The notes: generated by a model not told the origin, from the sequence alone. 64,000 nucleotides of DNA from Chromatiaceae bacterium (GCA_024235395.1 JACKMK010000001.1:1488001-1552000), one strand, 5' to 3'. Counted from the stretch's first letter, positions 53,482-62,841 are shown. Translations and numbers: made by a program.

Positions 53482-55092
53482 GTGCGCGTGACCGGACGAA
53501 CGGGTTTGTTTTTTGCAGTGCTGACGGCGCTCCTGGCCAGCGGCAACGTCCGCGCATCGCTGCAGCGTCCCTCGGCCACCGCGGCGCCACCCGCGGACGC
53601 GGCCACGGCGACGGCCGCACCACTGCACCTGCAGCTACCGGCCTCGGTGGTCGCCGTACCGGCGGCCTCTGACGACCTGCCGTCGACCTCCGACGAGCGT
53701 CTCGGCGACCCGCCCGCCGACTTTGCCGATCTGACACCGCTCAACGCCGCGGACCCACCGCGCGAACTGACGTACGACAGCCTGATCCACAAACGCGGCC
53801 CCCGGCCGGCTGCAGTCGCCGCCTGGGACCTCGGCGACCATCTCAACGTGCGTGGATTCGGTGCGCAGACGAAGGCGGGCACCGGCTACCAGCGCCTGGT
53901 CGGCAGCGATGCGGTCGACTATGCACTCAACGGCGTGGTCGTCGAGAATCACCTGTCACTGGACGACAGCGACCAGTTGGACATCGTTGCCGGCTGGCTC
54001 AGCGGCCGCGCGGATGTCCCGGGTAGCACCCCTCGGCACGGCACCGCCTGGTCGGTCGCCACCGACGCCGCGTTGCTGTCACGCCGTCTGACCCTGCATG
54101 CCGAGTACGCAGGTTCGCAGTTCGAGTGGACGGATGCCGGCCGGCTGGAACCGCGTGCCGATCAGGCGTATCGGGTCAAGCTCGAGTACAACGCCGTCCC
54201 GACCTCGTCGATGAACTGGCGCCTGGGCAGCGAGTACAGCGCGGTCGGCGCCTGGTTCGCGAGCCTCGCCAATCCGTCACTGGCCGGAGACCGCAGCAGC
54301 CTGCGCAGCTACGGCCGGCTGAAGACCACACAATGGCAGTTCGACCTCGCGCTGGAACGGCGCCGCAACAACCTCGCCGATGATCCGTCGCGTGCCATCG
54401 TGTTCAGTGACCGGCTGCAGCTGTCGACCGGCTGGTCTCCGGATACTCAACCGCCGTTCGCCCTGCTCGGCAGGCCGACGGTCCGCCTCGCCGCGGAACT
54501 GGGGCGGCACCGCGAACTCGCCGCGGCCGGCACGGCAACCGGCGGCACGGAATCGCGACCCTCTGCCAACCTCGCGCTGCAGGGCGAGTTCTCACACGAC
54601 GGCTGGTTGTGGGGCTGGCGGGCCAAGGGCGGTCGTTCGCCGCTTGCGGTCGACGCCGCGGTCAATCGTGGCAGCCGGGTGATGGGTTTCGACCTGTATG
54701 GCGACTTCACCCGCGGGGCATCGCCGCTGGCGGTGAAACCGACGCTCTCATGGCAGAACCGGGAGGACCTGCAGACCGGCACGCGCGCCGGCAAGTGGCG
54801 TGCCGCGCTCAGCAGCGCGACGATCGCCCTGCACCACGATCTGCATGCCAAGTTCGACCTGGCCTATCAACGCCAGGTCCGGTCCGACGGGACCGAGGTC
54901 GACGACTCGGCCGGCGTCGGCGCCAACCTCGTCTGGACACTGCTCAAACCCGGCACCAACCGGCGTGGGCTGGCGCTGGCGTTGAGCGGCAAGCTGCGCG
55001 ACGGCGACCCGGCGAATTCGGGTAGCGCGGTCGACGGCGATTATGCGCTGATGATGTCCCTGTCGACCGAGAACCCGCTCGGCACCTGGTGA
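53482..55092 (+). CDS. Exported beta-barrel-like protein of unknown family
   Basis: A 536-residue exported protein. A signal peptide (FFAVLTALLASGNVRA) is followed by an Ala/Pro-rich low-complexity stretch (to about residue 90) and then alternating beta strands with aromatic girdles: RLTLHAEYAGSQFEW, YRVKLEYNA, MNWRLGSEYSAVGAWFASL, WQFDLALERRRNN, LALQGEFSHDGWLWGWRAKG, FDLAYQRQVRSDG. The pattern suggests an outer-membrane beta-barrel. The last residues (ENPLGTW) end in an aromatic residue, as barrel proteins often do. The start may be GTG 53482 or GTG 53488. No homologue family recognised. Confidence 0.7.
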   Translation: MRVTGRTGLFFAVLTALLASGNVRASLQRPSATAAPPADAATATAAPLHLQLPASVVAVPAASDDLPSTSDERLGDPPADFADLTPLNAADPPRELTYDSLIHKRGPRPAAVAAWDLGDHLNVRGFGAQTKAGTGYQRLVGSDAVDYALNGVVVENHLSLDDSDQLDIVAGWLSGRADVPGSTPRHGTAWSVATDAALLSRRLTLHAEYAGSQFEWTDAGRLEPRADQAYRVKLEYNAVPTSSMNWRLGSEYSAVGAWFASLANPSLAGDRSSLRSYGRLKTTQWQFDLALERRRNNLADDPSRAIVFSDRLQLSTGWSPDTQPPFALLGRPTVRLAAELGRHRELAAAGTATGGTESRPSANLALQGEFSHDGWLWGWRAKGGRSPLAVDAAVNRGSRVMGFDLYGDFTRGASPLAVKPTLSWQNREDLQTGTRAGKWRAALSSATIALHHDLHAKFDLAYQRQVRSDGTEVDDSAGVGANLVWTLLKPGTNRRGLALALSGKLRDGDPANSGSAVDGDYALMMSLSTENPLGTW

Positions 55093-55108
55093 GACCGGCC
55101 GCCCGGTC
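55093..55108. terminator. Short hairpin between convergent barrel and HDOD genes
   Basis: GACCGG (55093-55098) pairs with CCGGTC (55103-55108) around CCGC, immediately after the barrel-gene stop. No T-tract. Confidence 0.35.
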
Positions 55109-56045
55109 AGACAGCGCCATCCGCGGTCGACGGCAGCCGCTCGCTCAGCACCTGCAGCGCCAGTTGCAGGTGCGCGGCATCCACCACCTGCATGCCGCAC
55201 ATCGCCTCGACCATCGGTATCTCGTCCGACGCCTCGTCGAGCATCTCGACCAGCGCCGGCCAGTCGCAACCCAGCAGGCGACAGACATCGGCCTGGTGCG
55301 CGGCAAGGTCGGACGGCGGCCCGCTCCAGGTCCAGATATCGGCGAGCAGTCCCGCCGCCATGACCAGGCGGTTGAAATCCACTCCGGCGCTGTCCACCAT
55401 GCATAGATCCGGCGCATTGCTCGCGCGCACGGCGAGCGCCAATCGTTCAGGCAGTCCCCAGCGGTCCAGCAGCCAGCCGCCGACCGCCGCGTGATCGGTC
55501 GACAACCGCTCCCGCTCATACGACAGCGCGTTGCCGTGCACGTACCCATCGCACTCCAGCGTCGCGTAGAAGGGTCCCTGCAGCTGTGCCAGCGCGAGCA
55601 TCCCTATGTCCTGCAGCAGTGCGGCCAGCGCGACGGCCTCGGCGTCCGCCGCCAGCAGGTGTCGGCCGACGACACGCGCACAGGCGGCCGACAACAGCGC
55701 ACGCCGCCAATAGGCCGTGTAGCAGAATCCCGGCCCCCCGCCCGCGGCCAGGGCCGGGACCAACGCCGCGGACAATGCGAACATGCGTGCCGGCTCGAAG
55801 CCCAGGTAGCTGACCGCAAGGAACACCGTGTCGGCCTGCCTTGCCCGCCGATAGGCCGCCGAGTTGGACAGACGCAACAGGTTCGTCGCCAGCGCGGGGT
55901 CCTGCCCCACGACCGTCGCCAATTGCTGAGCGTTGGCGTGTTCGGACTGACCCAGACCAATCAGCTGTATCGCGACCGCCGGCAGAGTCGGCAGTTTGAT
56001 TGCGAGCAGTTCACGCTGCAGCGCTGCTTCGATAAAGGGTTCCAT
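55107..56045 (-). CDS. HDOD-domain signalling protein
   Basis: A 312-residue HDOD protein. The hallmark AIKLPTLPAVAIQLIGLG is followed by VVGQDPALATNLLRLSNSAAYRR, LGFEPARMFALSAAL and ALLQDIGMLALAQ, related to HD hydrolases but with an incomplete metal site (LLQDIG instead of LLHDIG). HDOD proteins are regulators in bacterial signalling, often tied to c-di-GMP or two-component systems. The C-terminal half is extra and unassigned. It is followed upstream by the ODP-type gene. Confidence 0.85.
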   Translation of the reverse strand: MEPFIEAALQRELLAIKLPTLPAVAIQLIGLGQSEHANAQQLATVVGQDPALATNLLRLSNSAAYRRARQADTVFLAVSYLGFEPARMFALSAALVPALAAGGGPGFCYTAYWRRALLSAACARVVGRHLLAADAEAVALAALLQDIGMLALAQLQGPFYATLECDGYVHGNALSYERERLSTDHAAVGGWLLDRWGLPERLALAVRASNAPDLCMVDSAGVDFNRLVMAAGLLADIWTWSGPPSDLAAHQADVCRLLGCDWPALVEMLDEASDEIPMVEAMCGMQVVDAAHLQLALQVLSERLPSTADGAV

Positions 56046-56171
56046 TCATCGTTCCTTGCCTAACCCGGCTGGCCCATCGGGTGGACCGGTTTCAGCGTTG
56101 CGGTGCGCGGCCGTCGTGTCGATGCTCCGCGACACCTTAGGCGGTGTGGGCCCGCGCCGGAGCCGCACCGG

Positions 56172-56930
56172 TCACGGCACCCGGTAGTCACTCTGCTGCA
56201 TCAGATCGATGCCGCATTGCAGCTCGCTGATCCAACGGATGAACTCGGCGATGGCCTTGCCGGTCAACGCCCGGCCATGCTGTGGCACCAGCATCTCGAT
56301 ATCCATCCCGGCCGCCATCTGCGCCCAGTACCGACACACACGGTTGCTGTTCATGTAGCGACGGTGGAAGGCCTCCATGTGCGGCAAGACATCACCCAGG
56401 CGCTTCGCCGGGACATCGAGGTCGGCGACATCGCACAGGTTTGCGCCGAGGTCGCCCGAGAACAGTATCCGGCTCTTCGGATCGTAGAACTGGAAATTGC
56501 CTTCGGCATGCAGGAAATGAGCGGGTAGCGCCTTGAGCGTAATACTGCCCAGTTGCAGGTTCATGCCCTTGTCCGGCACCGGCACGATGCGTCCGGCGGT
56601 CTTGCCCTGGCGCGTGAAATGCGGGATGAAACGCTCCCACAAGGCCGGCACCACGACTTTGCAGTTGGTGCCCACCAGCCATTTGTTCAGCGAGGCGACG
56701 ATGTCCGGGTCCTGGTGCGAGGCGATCACATAGTCCAGGTTCTTCACGTTCATGTAGTTGCTGATCGCGAGGAACAGCCCGGTATAGGTGAAGTCGCCGC
56801 CGGGATCGATCAGCGCCGCATGGTTGTTGTCGAAGACGAGGAACTGGTTGGCCTGAACCGCCTCGCCATCGACCAGATCGCGGAACGCCACGCATACGTG
56901 CTGTCCGTCGTTGTAGAGCTCGGCAGGCAT
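56172..56930 (-). CDS. Oxygen-binding di-iron MBL-fold protein (ODP-type)
   Basis: A 252-residue metallo-beta-lactamase-fold protein of the flavodiiron/ODP group. Metal ligands are in SHQDPDIVASL, HFLHAEGNFQFYD, LFSGDLGANLC and the C-terminal PQHGRALTG. It lacks a flavodoxin domain. ODP proteins bind O2 at a di-iron centre and signal to chemotaxis or other systems, as in Treponema. Its place between two HDOD/two-component loci suggests it is their oxygen sensor. It starts with a signal-free N-terminus (MPAELYNDGQHVCVAFRDL). Confidence 0.83.
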   Translation of the reverse strand: MPAELYNDGQHVCVAFRDLVDGEAVQANQFLVFDNNHAALIDPGGDFTYTGLFLAISNYMNVKNLDYVIASHQDPDIVASLNKWLVGTNCKVVVPALWERFIPHFTRQGKTAGRIVPVPDKGMNLQLGSITLKALPAHFLHAEGNFQFYDPKSRILFSGDLGANLCDVADLDVPAKRLGDVLPHMEAFHRRYMNSNRVCRYWAQMAAGMDIEMLVPQHGRALTGKAIAEFIRWISELQCGIDLMQQSDYRVP

Positions 56931-57057
56931 CCTATTGCTGTATCCGCGTCGTGCAGGCCTGAAAAATTATAGGCAGCGTTGATGCAGTCCTTGGGGAATG
57001 CCGGTAGTTGGCCGCAGGCTGCGCGAGCAGGTGCGCAGTACCCCGTGAACCCGGTTC

Positions 57058-57657
57058 TCACGCGACGGGCTCACCGGCGTCCTCCAGTTTCTTCTGTACG
57101 TACTGCAGCACGATTCGCTCAAGCTTCTCACGCTGCGGCGGCTTGACCAGGAACGCCGCAGCACCCGCTGACAACGCGGAGCGCACGTTCTGGACCGAGC
57201 TGTGAGCACTGAGCATGCAGACAAACAGATCGGGGAACTCTTCGTGCAGTTCCTTCAGTGCCGAGATGCCGTCACGGCGTGGCATGTCGATGTCGAGAAA
57301 CACCATGTCGGGGACATACCGTCCGGTGCGCGCCAGCGCGAGTTCGCCGTCCTCGGCGCGCAGGATGCGGTGCACCCCCATGTCACGCAGATTCTTCTCC
57401 AGCATGTCCAACATCAACGGCATGTCATCGGCGATCAGCACGCCGATCTCCGGCAGCAGCGTACGCGGGTCCCTGGTGACCTTCGCTTCCGGGACCGGTT
57501 CATCGCCCTCGACGAAACCGAAGTCGCGAAGTTCACGATACTTTTCCTCGTCACCGACGGTAACGCCCGCCTTGACCAGCAGGACCCCTTCCTTGTTGAA
57601 CACGTCGACGGCCAACGGTTCGCCGAACTTCACCATTTCAGACGTCAGGCGGCGCAT
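57058..57657 (-). CDS. Response regulator with HD-GYP-type N-terminal segment
   Basis: A 199-residue protein. Residues 8-55 (MVKFGEPLAVDVFNKEGVLLVKAG) resemble the short N-terminal domain found before HD-GYP and PilZ-type regulators. Residues 70-190 form a receiver with the acidic pocket DD at 77-78, phospho-acceptor D122 (FLDIDMPRRDG), and Lys in LVKPP. There is no output domain after the receiver. GGAGAG lies just before ATG 57657; the gene overlaps the hybrid kinase end by 20 bases. The alternative ATG 57636 is one base past the kinase stop. Confidence 0.86.
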   Translation of the reverse strand: MRRLTSEMVKFGEPLAVDVFNKEGVLLVKAGVTVGDEEKYRELRDFGFVEGDEPVPEAKVTRDPRTLLPEIGVLIADDMPLMLDMLEKNLRDMGVHRILRAEDGELALARTGRYVPDMVFLDIDMPRRDGISALKELHEEFPDLFVCMLSAHSSVQNVRSALSAGAAAFLVKPPQREKLERIVLQYVQKKLEDAGEPVA

Positions 57658-60055
57658 CACTCTCTCCATCGGCCAGGGTTTCGACCACCTCGGTACACGT
57701 GAGACGGAACCGTTCGAGCTGCGCAGCGAGCTCGGCGGAATCCACCGGCTCAGCCGCGGCGGTTTCGATATCCGCACCGATCTCGCTGATCCGGGGATAT
57801 CCGAATCCGCCGCCGGCCCCTTTGACCTGGTGCCCGAGCGAGCGCACCTGCGGCCAATCCCGTTCGCGAAACGCCGCGAGCATGTCGGCAAGCGTGGCCG
57901 GCAGGCTGGCGACGAAACGTGCGCTCAGGGCCAGCAACTCCCGGTCGTCCGCTGCGTCGCGATCGGCCGCACCACCCGCCTCGTCCGCGGCGGGAAGGTG
58001 GCGCGCGATCACCTCGTACAGGGCCTGCCAATCCACGGGCTTGGTCAGGAAACCGCTACAGCCGGCGCGCAACACCTTCTCACGGTCACCGATCATCGAG
58101 TGCGCGGTCAGCGCGACGATCGGCCCGTCGTACAGGGTCTGACGCAACAGTTCGACCGCCTCGATCCCGCCCATGACCGGCATCTGCAGGTCCATCAGAA
58201 TGAGGTCGTAGCTACCGCTCAACGCCGCCTCGACCGCCAGTTCGCCGTTTTCGACGATCGTCACCTCGGCTCCGGTTCGACGCGTATAGAGTCCGATGAG
58301 GCGCTGGTTGTAGGGATTGTCTTCGGCCAACAGGATCTGACCCCGGACGGACGGCGCCTGTGCGCTGGTCACCGAAGGCAGCGCCGACGAAGGACGGATG
58401 ATCAGGTCCTGGGCCAGTTCCGCACCGTCCAGCGGACCGGTGTCGACGGTCACCACGAACAGACTCCCCAGCCCGGGCTCACTGGCGATCTCGATGTCGC
58501 CTCCCAGGCGGTTCGCCAGACGGCGCGAGATGCTCAGACCCAGACCGGTGCCACCGAACCGCCGGGTGGTGGAGTTGTCGGCCTGCACGAAGGGCTCGAA
58601 CACCCGCTGCTGCTGCTCTTCGCTCAACCCGATTCCCTGGTCGAACACCGTGAACATCATCTGCTGTGCCTGGGTGTTGCAGCTGACGATCAGGCGCACG
58701 CTGCCTTGTTCGGTGAACTTCACCGCGTTGTTGCACAGGTTGTAGAGGATCTGCTTCAAGCGTGTCGGATCCGTCTGGATGCTACGCGGCAACGGCGGCA
58801 TCAGGTGGGTCTCGAACTCCAGTCCCTTGGCGTCCGCCTGTGCACGGATGCCGGAACCGCAGCCGAGCAGCAGGCCGACCAGGTCGACCGGTACGGTTTC
58901 GATATCGAGGCGATCGGCCTCGATCTTCGACAGGTCCAGGATGTCGTCGATCAATGCCCGCAGGTGGCGACCATTGTCGATGATCGCCTGCAACGCCTCG
59001 CTGCGATCGAGGCCTTCCTGTCCGGCATCGAGACCGGCCTCGGCGAAACCGATGATCGCGGTCAGCGGCGTACGGATCTCGTGGCTCATGTTGGCGAGGA
59101 ACTCGCTCTTCGCCCGGTTCGCGCCCTCGGCGCGTTGGCGTGCCTGCACCAACTGCTCGCGCAACTCGACGTCCTCGCTGATGTCGTCGGCAGTGCCGAC
59201 GATGCGCGCCGCCATGCCGCTTTCGTCGCGCACCGCCATCCAGCGGTTCTTGATCCAGCGGTAGGCGCCATCGCGGTGACGCACCCGAATCGTCTTGTCG
59301 TAGGTCGACAGCTTGCCGTCCATATAGGCCTCGAGATCGGCCATCGCCTGCGACAGGTCCTCCGGATGAACGCGCGACGTCCAGGCCTCCAGCGTGCTCG
59401 GCAGCTCATCGTCGCGATAACCGATCAGCGCCTTCCAGCGGGACGACATGAACACACTGCCGGTACGGATGTTCCAGTCCCAGACCCCTTCGTCGGCGGC
59501 TTTGGTCGCCAGTTTGAAGCGCTCCTCGCTGTCACGCAGACGTGCCTCGGTCTCGCGCTCGGTACTGAGCTGCGCAGCCAGTCGACTGTGCATGCGGTGC
59601 GCTTCGAGCAGGTTGCGGATGCGGTGCAACAGCTCCTCGTGATCGAATGGCTTGGTGACGAAATCGCGTGCCCCCGCCTGCAGCGCACGCAGTCGGGTTT
59701 CGCGGTCCGCGTGCGCCGTGACGACGAGCAGTGCCAGGTAGTCTTCCGGCGGCGTCAATTGCTTGAGCCGGTCGAGCACCTGCATGCCGTCCATCTGCGG
59801 GATGCGCATGTCCAGCAGCACCAGGTCTGCGGCGCCTTGCTGGTAGGCAGCGATCGCCTCGAATGGATCGGTGAATCCGTGCAGGTTGTGGTAACCCGCA
59901 CGCCGCAACAGCCGCAGCAGCGACCGCACGTTGGCCGGATCGTCGTCGAGGATCAGAATCCGCGCATCGCACAATGCCTCGTTGCGACCCTCCTCGAGCG
60001 GATCTGCGGGAGCGTCGATCTGCGCCGACGGGCGGCTGTTCGATTGCGCTGTCAT
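57638..60055 (-). CDS. Hybrid sensor histidine kinase REC-PAS-HisKA-HATPase-REC-Hpt
   Basis: An 805-residue cytosolic phosphorelay kinase. Domains in order: receiver (30-150, D82), coiled coil, PAS (175-300, with the PAC segment RDGAYRWIKNRWMAVRD), HisKA with H325 (NMSHEIRTP), HATPase (420-540: NLCNNAVKF, DQGIGL, GGTGLGLS), second receiver (572-690, D622) and Hpt with H742 (HQVKGAGGG). No membrane helix is present, so the signal is cytoplasmic, perhaps via PAS. The ATG at 60055 overlaps the RR-HDOD stop by four bases. Confidence 0.92.
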   Translation of the reverse strand: MTAQSNSRPSAQIDAPADPLEEGRNEALCDARILILDDDPANVRSLLRLLRRAGYHNLHGFTDPFEAIAAYQQGAADLVLLDMRIPQMDGMQVLDRLKQLTPPEDYLALLVVTAHADRETRLRALQAGARDFVTKPFDHEELLHRIRNLLEAHRMHSRLAAQLSTERETEARLRDSEERFKLATKAADEGVWDWNIRTGSVFMSSRWKALIGYRDDELPSTLEAWTSRVHPEDLSQAMADLEAYMDGKLSTYDKTIRVRHRDGAYRWIKNRWMAVRDESGMAARIVGTADDISEDVELREQLVQARQRAEGANRAKSEFLANMSHEIRTPLTAIIGFAEAGLDAGQEGLDRSEALQAIIDNGRHLRALIDDILDLSKIEADRLDIETVPVDLVGLLLGCGSGIRAQADAKGLEFETHLMPPLPRSIQTDPTRLKQILYNLCNNAVKFTEQGSVRLIVSCNTQAQQMMFTVFDQGIGLSEEQQQRVFEPFVQADNSTTRRFGGTGLGLSISRRLANRLGGDIEIASEPGLGSLFVVTVDTGPLDGAELAQDLIIRPSSALPSVTSAQAPSVRGQILLAEDNPYNQRLIGLYTRRTGAEVTIVENGELAVEAALSGSYDLILMDLQMPVMGGIEAVELLRQTLYDGPIVALTAHSMIGDREKVLRAGCSGFLTKPVDWQALYEVIARHLPAADEAGGAADRDAADDRELLALSARFVASLPATLADMLAAFRERDWPQVRSLGHQVKGAGGGFGYPRISEIGADIETAAAEPVDSAELAAQLERFRLTCTEVVETLADGESDAPPDV

Positions 60056-61230
60056 TGGATGCTCACCTCGGGTTGCAACCAGCCGGACAGGTCGTCGAGG
60101 CAACCAATCGCCTGCAGGTATTCGCGATCCACCTCGGGCTCCCGGTCTGCCGGACCGGTCAGCGCGTCGGCGACATGCACATAGGTGGTCACGGTCGCTA
60201 GCGTTTGGCCGGCACCGCCGGGGTGGTGATGCCAGGCCACGGCATCCACGATATCGAGAGAGAAGCCCCACAGCTTCAGCAGATAGGCACCGACCCAGCC
60301 GTGGTGCGCTCCAAACCGTTCGTCCTCCTCGCGACACAGCTCGACGCCGTACTTGCGGCTGTCGGTATAGCTCACCCAGCAGGGTTCGTCGGTCTCGAGC
60401 GCCAACACCAGGCGGCCGATGTCGTGCAGCAGCCCGGCCAGCCCCGCCGCGTTGCGCACACCGGCGCTCGCCCCGTGCCGGCGCGCGATCTCGATCGCGC
60501 GCTGAGATGTCAACAGTGCACGCGTGTTCAGCCGCGCCCGCCAGGCCTCGAGCCCAGCCGGGTACTGATTGCGGGTAAACAGTTCGTAGTGCAGCACGAT
60601 GCCCGAGAGGGTCTCGGTGCCGAGGCGCTGGACCGCGTCCTTCAGGCAGGAGACGTCGTTGTGGCCGCCAAAAAAGCTGCTGTTGGCGAGCTGCACGAGC
60701 TTGGTGGTCATCGCGACGTCCTGCTCCAGCAATGCGGCGATGTCTTCGACCGAGGCCCTGCGGTCGTCATCCGACAGGGCGCTGGTCAGGGATGCGAACA
60801 GGTGCGGCGTCGGCGGCAGCGTCTTGAGTGCACCGAGGTGCCGACGCAGGTCGTCCGACAACGGCATGGCGCGTAGCGATGCCGCGCGCTCGACAAGACC
60901 GACGATCGCATCCGGTTCGAACGGCTTGGCGAGCGCCAGGTGGGCCCGTCGAATCGCCGGTGCCGCTTCACGTTCCGCGGCAAAACCGGTCAGCACCGCG
61001 CGTATCGCACCGGGATGTTCCGTCGCGGTCGCACTCAGGATCTCTGCACCGCCGAGGCCCGGCATGCGCAGGTCGGTGACGACCAGGTCGTAGGTCTTCG
61101 ACCGCAAGCGCCGGATTGCCGCCCCCGGGTCGGATTCCATGTCGATCTGGAAATGTGCCGGCACCGCCCTGAGCGTGCGTCGAATGGTGCGCAACATCGC
61201 GGGCTCATCGTCGACGAACAGGATGTTCAT
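60052..61230 (-). CDS. Response regulator with HDOD output domain
   Basis: A 392-residue protein: receiver (1-120; DD at 7-8, acceptor D53 in VVTDLRMPG, Lys in LAKPFEP) followed by an HDOD domain (LKTLPPTPHLFASL, LLEQDVAMTTKLVQLANSSFFGG, GLLHDIGRLVLAL). It links phosphorylation to the HDOD output. It overlaps the upstream kinase gene by four bases and the next hybrid kinase by four bases. Confidence 0.92.
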   Translation of the reverse strand: MNILFVDDEPAMLRTIRRTLRAVPAHFQIDMESDPGAAIRRLRSKTYDLVVTDLRMPGLGGAEILSATATEHPGAIRAVLTGFAAEREAAPAIRRAHLALAKPFEPDAIVGLVERAASLRAMPLSDDLRRHLGALKTLPPTPHLFASLTSALSDDDRRASVEDIAALLEQDVAMTTKLVQLANSSFFGGHNDVSCLKDAVQRLGTETLSGIVLHYELFTRNQYPAGLEAWRARLNTRALLTSQRAIEIARRHGASAGVRNAAGLAGLLHDIGRLVLALETDEPCWVSYTDSRKYGVELCREEDERFGAHHGWVGAYLLKLWGFSLDIVDAVAWHHHPGGAGQTLATVTTYVHVADALTGPADREPEVDREYLQAIGCLDDLSGWLQPEVSIQ

Positions 61231-62108
61231 GCGCGGGCACCGCAGCAGCCGGCAATCTCTGCGCCGACCGCAGCCGTTGGCAGCGTGACACGAAACTCGG
61301 CCCCGCCATCCGGTCGGTTTTCGGCCTCGATGGTGCCGCCATGCGACTCGACGATCGCGCGGCTGATCGACAACCCCAGGCCGGTCCCGGCACCCGCAGG
61401 CTTGGTCGTGAAGAACGGCTTGAACAACTGCGACCGAACCTCGGGCTGAATGCCCGGGCCGTTGTCGCGCACGCGCAACTCCACGGAATCGCCGACCGCG
61501 CGGGTACTGATGTGGATCTCGCCGAAGCCCGTCATCGCCTGCGCGGCGTTGATCAGCAGATTCAGTATCACCTGGTTGATCTCACCCGGTTTACCGCTCA
61601 ATGTCGGCAGCGGTTCGAGGTCGACCACGACCTTGGCCCGGTACTTGAGTTCGTTGTGCACGATCTTCAGCGTGTCTTCGACACATTGATTGACGTCGAA
61701 CACCTTGCCCTCGGGGGGATCGGTACGCGCGAAACGATTCAGACCGCCGACGATCTCCTCCAGGCGCACCAGCCCGTCGCGGGTGTCGTCAAGCAACGGT
61801 GCAACATCGTCGAGCAGTGCGGCGAGGTCCTCGCCGCGCATCGCCACCGCCTCACGTTCGCGGGCCAACCGCTCGGCAGCGTCGGGGCTGTCGCCATCGG
61901 CCAGGGTCCGCAACAAGGGCATCAAAACGTCGAAGTACTCGGAGAGCACCAGGACGTTGTTCTTCACGAAGCCGATCGGATTGTTGAACTCGTGGGCGAC
62001 GCCCGCGGTGAGCGCACCCAAGGCTGCAAGCTTCTCGGATTGCATCAGCTGAGCGCGCAACTCATCGATCTGGGCCTGCAATGCACCCACGTCCGGATCC
62101 ACATTCAT
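61227..62108 (-). CDS. Sensor histidine kinase without sensor domain
   Basis: A 293-residue kinase. A short coiled coil leads to the H-box LGALTAGVAHEFNNPIGFVKNN (H39), then a long linker and the HATPase domain (NLLINAAQAMTGFG, DNGPGIQPEV, PFFTTKPAGAGTGLGLS). It has no membrane helix or input domain, so it probably senses through a partner. First gene of the four-gene minus-strand cluster; the ATGA overlap with the RR-HDOD gene shows tight coupling. Confidence 0.91.
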   Translation of the reverse strand: MNVDPDVGALQAQIDELRAQLMQSEKLAALGALTAGVAHEFNNPIGFVKNNVLVLSEYFDVLMPLLRTLADGDSPDAAERLAREREAVAMRGEDLAALLDDVAPLLDDTRDGLVRLEEIVGGLNRFARTDPPEGKVFDVNQCVEDTLKIVHNELKYRAKVVVDLEPLPTLSGKPGEINQVILNLLINAAQAMTGFGEIHISTRAVGDSVELRVRDNGPGIQPEVRSQLFKPFFTTKPAGAGTGLGLSISRAIVESHGGTIEAENRPDGGAEFRVTLPTAAVGAEIAGCCGARA

Positions 62109-62311
62109 CTGCCGTCACTTCCTACCGGCTTGCCCACTGCACAGGCGTCCGCCGGATAACGACCCGGAGCGGTTTTTCTTAAGCATTTGAATCGTTTAGA
62201 TCCGACGAAGCCGATTACTCGCGAACCGCCTGTCGGTGGTTGCCCGGTACCTCGCCGCGTGCCCCGGCGATCCCTGGACATACCCGATCGCAACCGTTTT
62301 TTCCTCGCCAA

Positions 62312-62325
62312 GTGGCAATTGCCAC
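62312..62325. promoter_or_regulatory. 14-bp perfect palindrome before secreted-protein gene
   Basis: GTGGCAATTGCCAC is self-complementary over all 14 bases. It lies 128 bases before the ATG at 62454; it may be a transcription-factor operator. Confidence 0.4.
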
Positions 62326-62362
62326 AGTCGCGCGCAAGCACTCCTGGAAACCTCAACACCCG

Positions 62363-62376
62363 AGGCAATACTGCCT
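62363..62376. promoter_or_regulatory. AGGCA-N4-TGCCT palindrome before secreted-protein gene
   Basis: AGGCA and TGCCT flank ATAC. It shares the GGCA/TGCC arms of the 14-bp palindrome 51 bp upstream and ends 77 bases before the ATG. Confidence 0.35.
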
Positions 62377-62453
62377 TACACGCGGGCCGGTACTTTCCAT
62401 GTTCGATGCAGATCCGGCTCGTGTTTCCAAACTTACTTTCGGGGAGAGACGAC

Positions 62454-62813
62454 ATGACCAACAAGCAACGACACCTCTTCGCACTGGCAACCGCAAGCAC
62501 CCTGTGCCTGGCAGCCGCACTGCACCCGGCGACCGCAGACGACAGGTTGCCGGTCATCGAAATCGCATCGCTGGACGACGACCAGTTCGTGATCGCCAAC
62601 ATGGCCGCGACACTGGAATCGTTCGGACTCGGTCAGGAACAGGCATGGATGCTCGCGGAACAGACCGCCGAGTTCGGTACCGAAGGGCTGATGACGACCG
62701 TCGCCGCGATTGGCATCGGTGCCGAACAGGCCGAGATGATCGCGGAGCAGCAGGAGGGACTGAACGGCGGCCTGTGGGATCAGTCGCTGGCCATCACCGT
62801 ACAAATCCGATAA
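62454..62813 (+). CDS. Small secreted protein of unknown family
   Basis: A 119-residue exported protein with a signal peptide (to about residue 28, ATA-DD) and an alanine-rich mature part with helical Gln/Glu-rich stretches (FGLGQEQAWMLAEQTAEFG, IGIGAEQAEMIAEQQEGLNGG). The two stretches G-E-Q-A-W-M-L-A-E-Q and G-A-E-Q-A-E-M-I-A-E-Q form an internal repeat about 33 residues apart. GGGGAG precedes the ATG well. Function unknown. Confidence 0.72.
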   Translation: MTNKQRHLFALATASTLCLAAALHPATADDRLPVIEIASLDDDQFVIANMAATLESFGLGQEQAWMLAEQTAEFGTEGLMTTVAAIGIGAEQAEMIAEQQEGLNGGLWDQSLAITVQIR

Positions 62814-62841
62814 GGGTGAGCGTTCGGCGCACGCCAGCGCT

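Larger units (their letters stand above)
62109..62453. other. Divergent intergenic region before the kinase cluster
   Basis: No gene is supported in these 345 bases. An AT-rich patch (62168-62205) could hold the kinase promoter. Two palindromes, listed separately, lie closer to the secreted-protein gene. Confidence 0.4.

Noticed and set aside
57215..60184. 989-codon plus-strand frame over the hybrid kinase
   Set aside because: Antisense shadow of a kinase with every conserved motif present.
62194..62217. Possible flagellar sigma-28 -10 box (GCCGATTA)
   Set aside because: The -10 matches at 7 of 8 bases but no TAAA-type -35 is at the required spacing.
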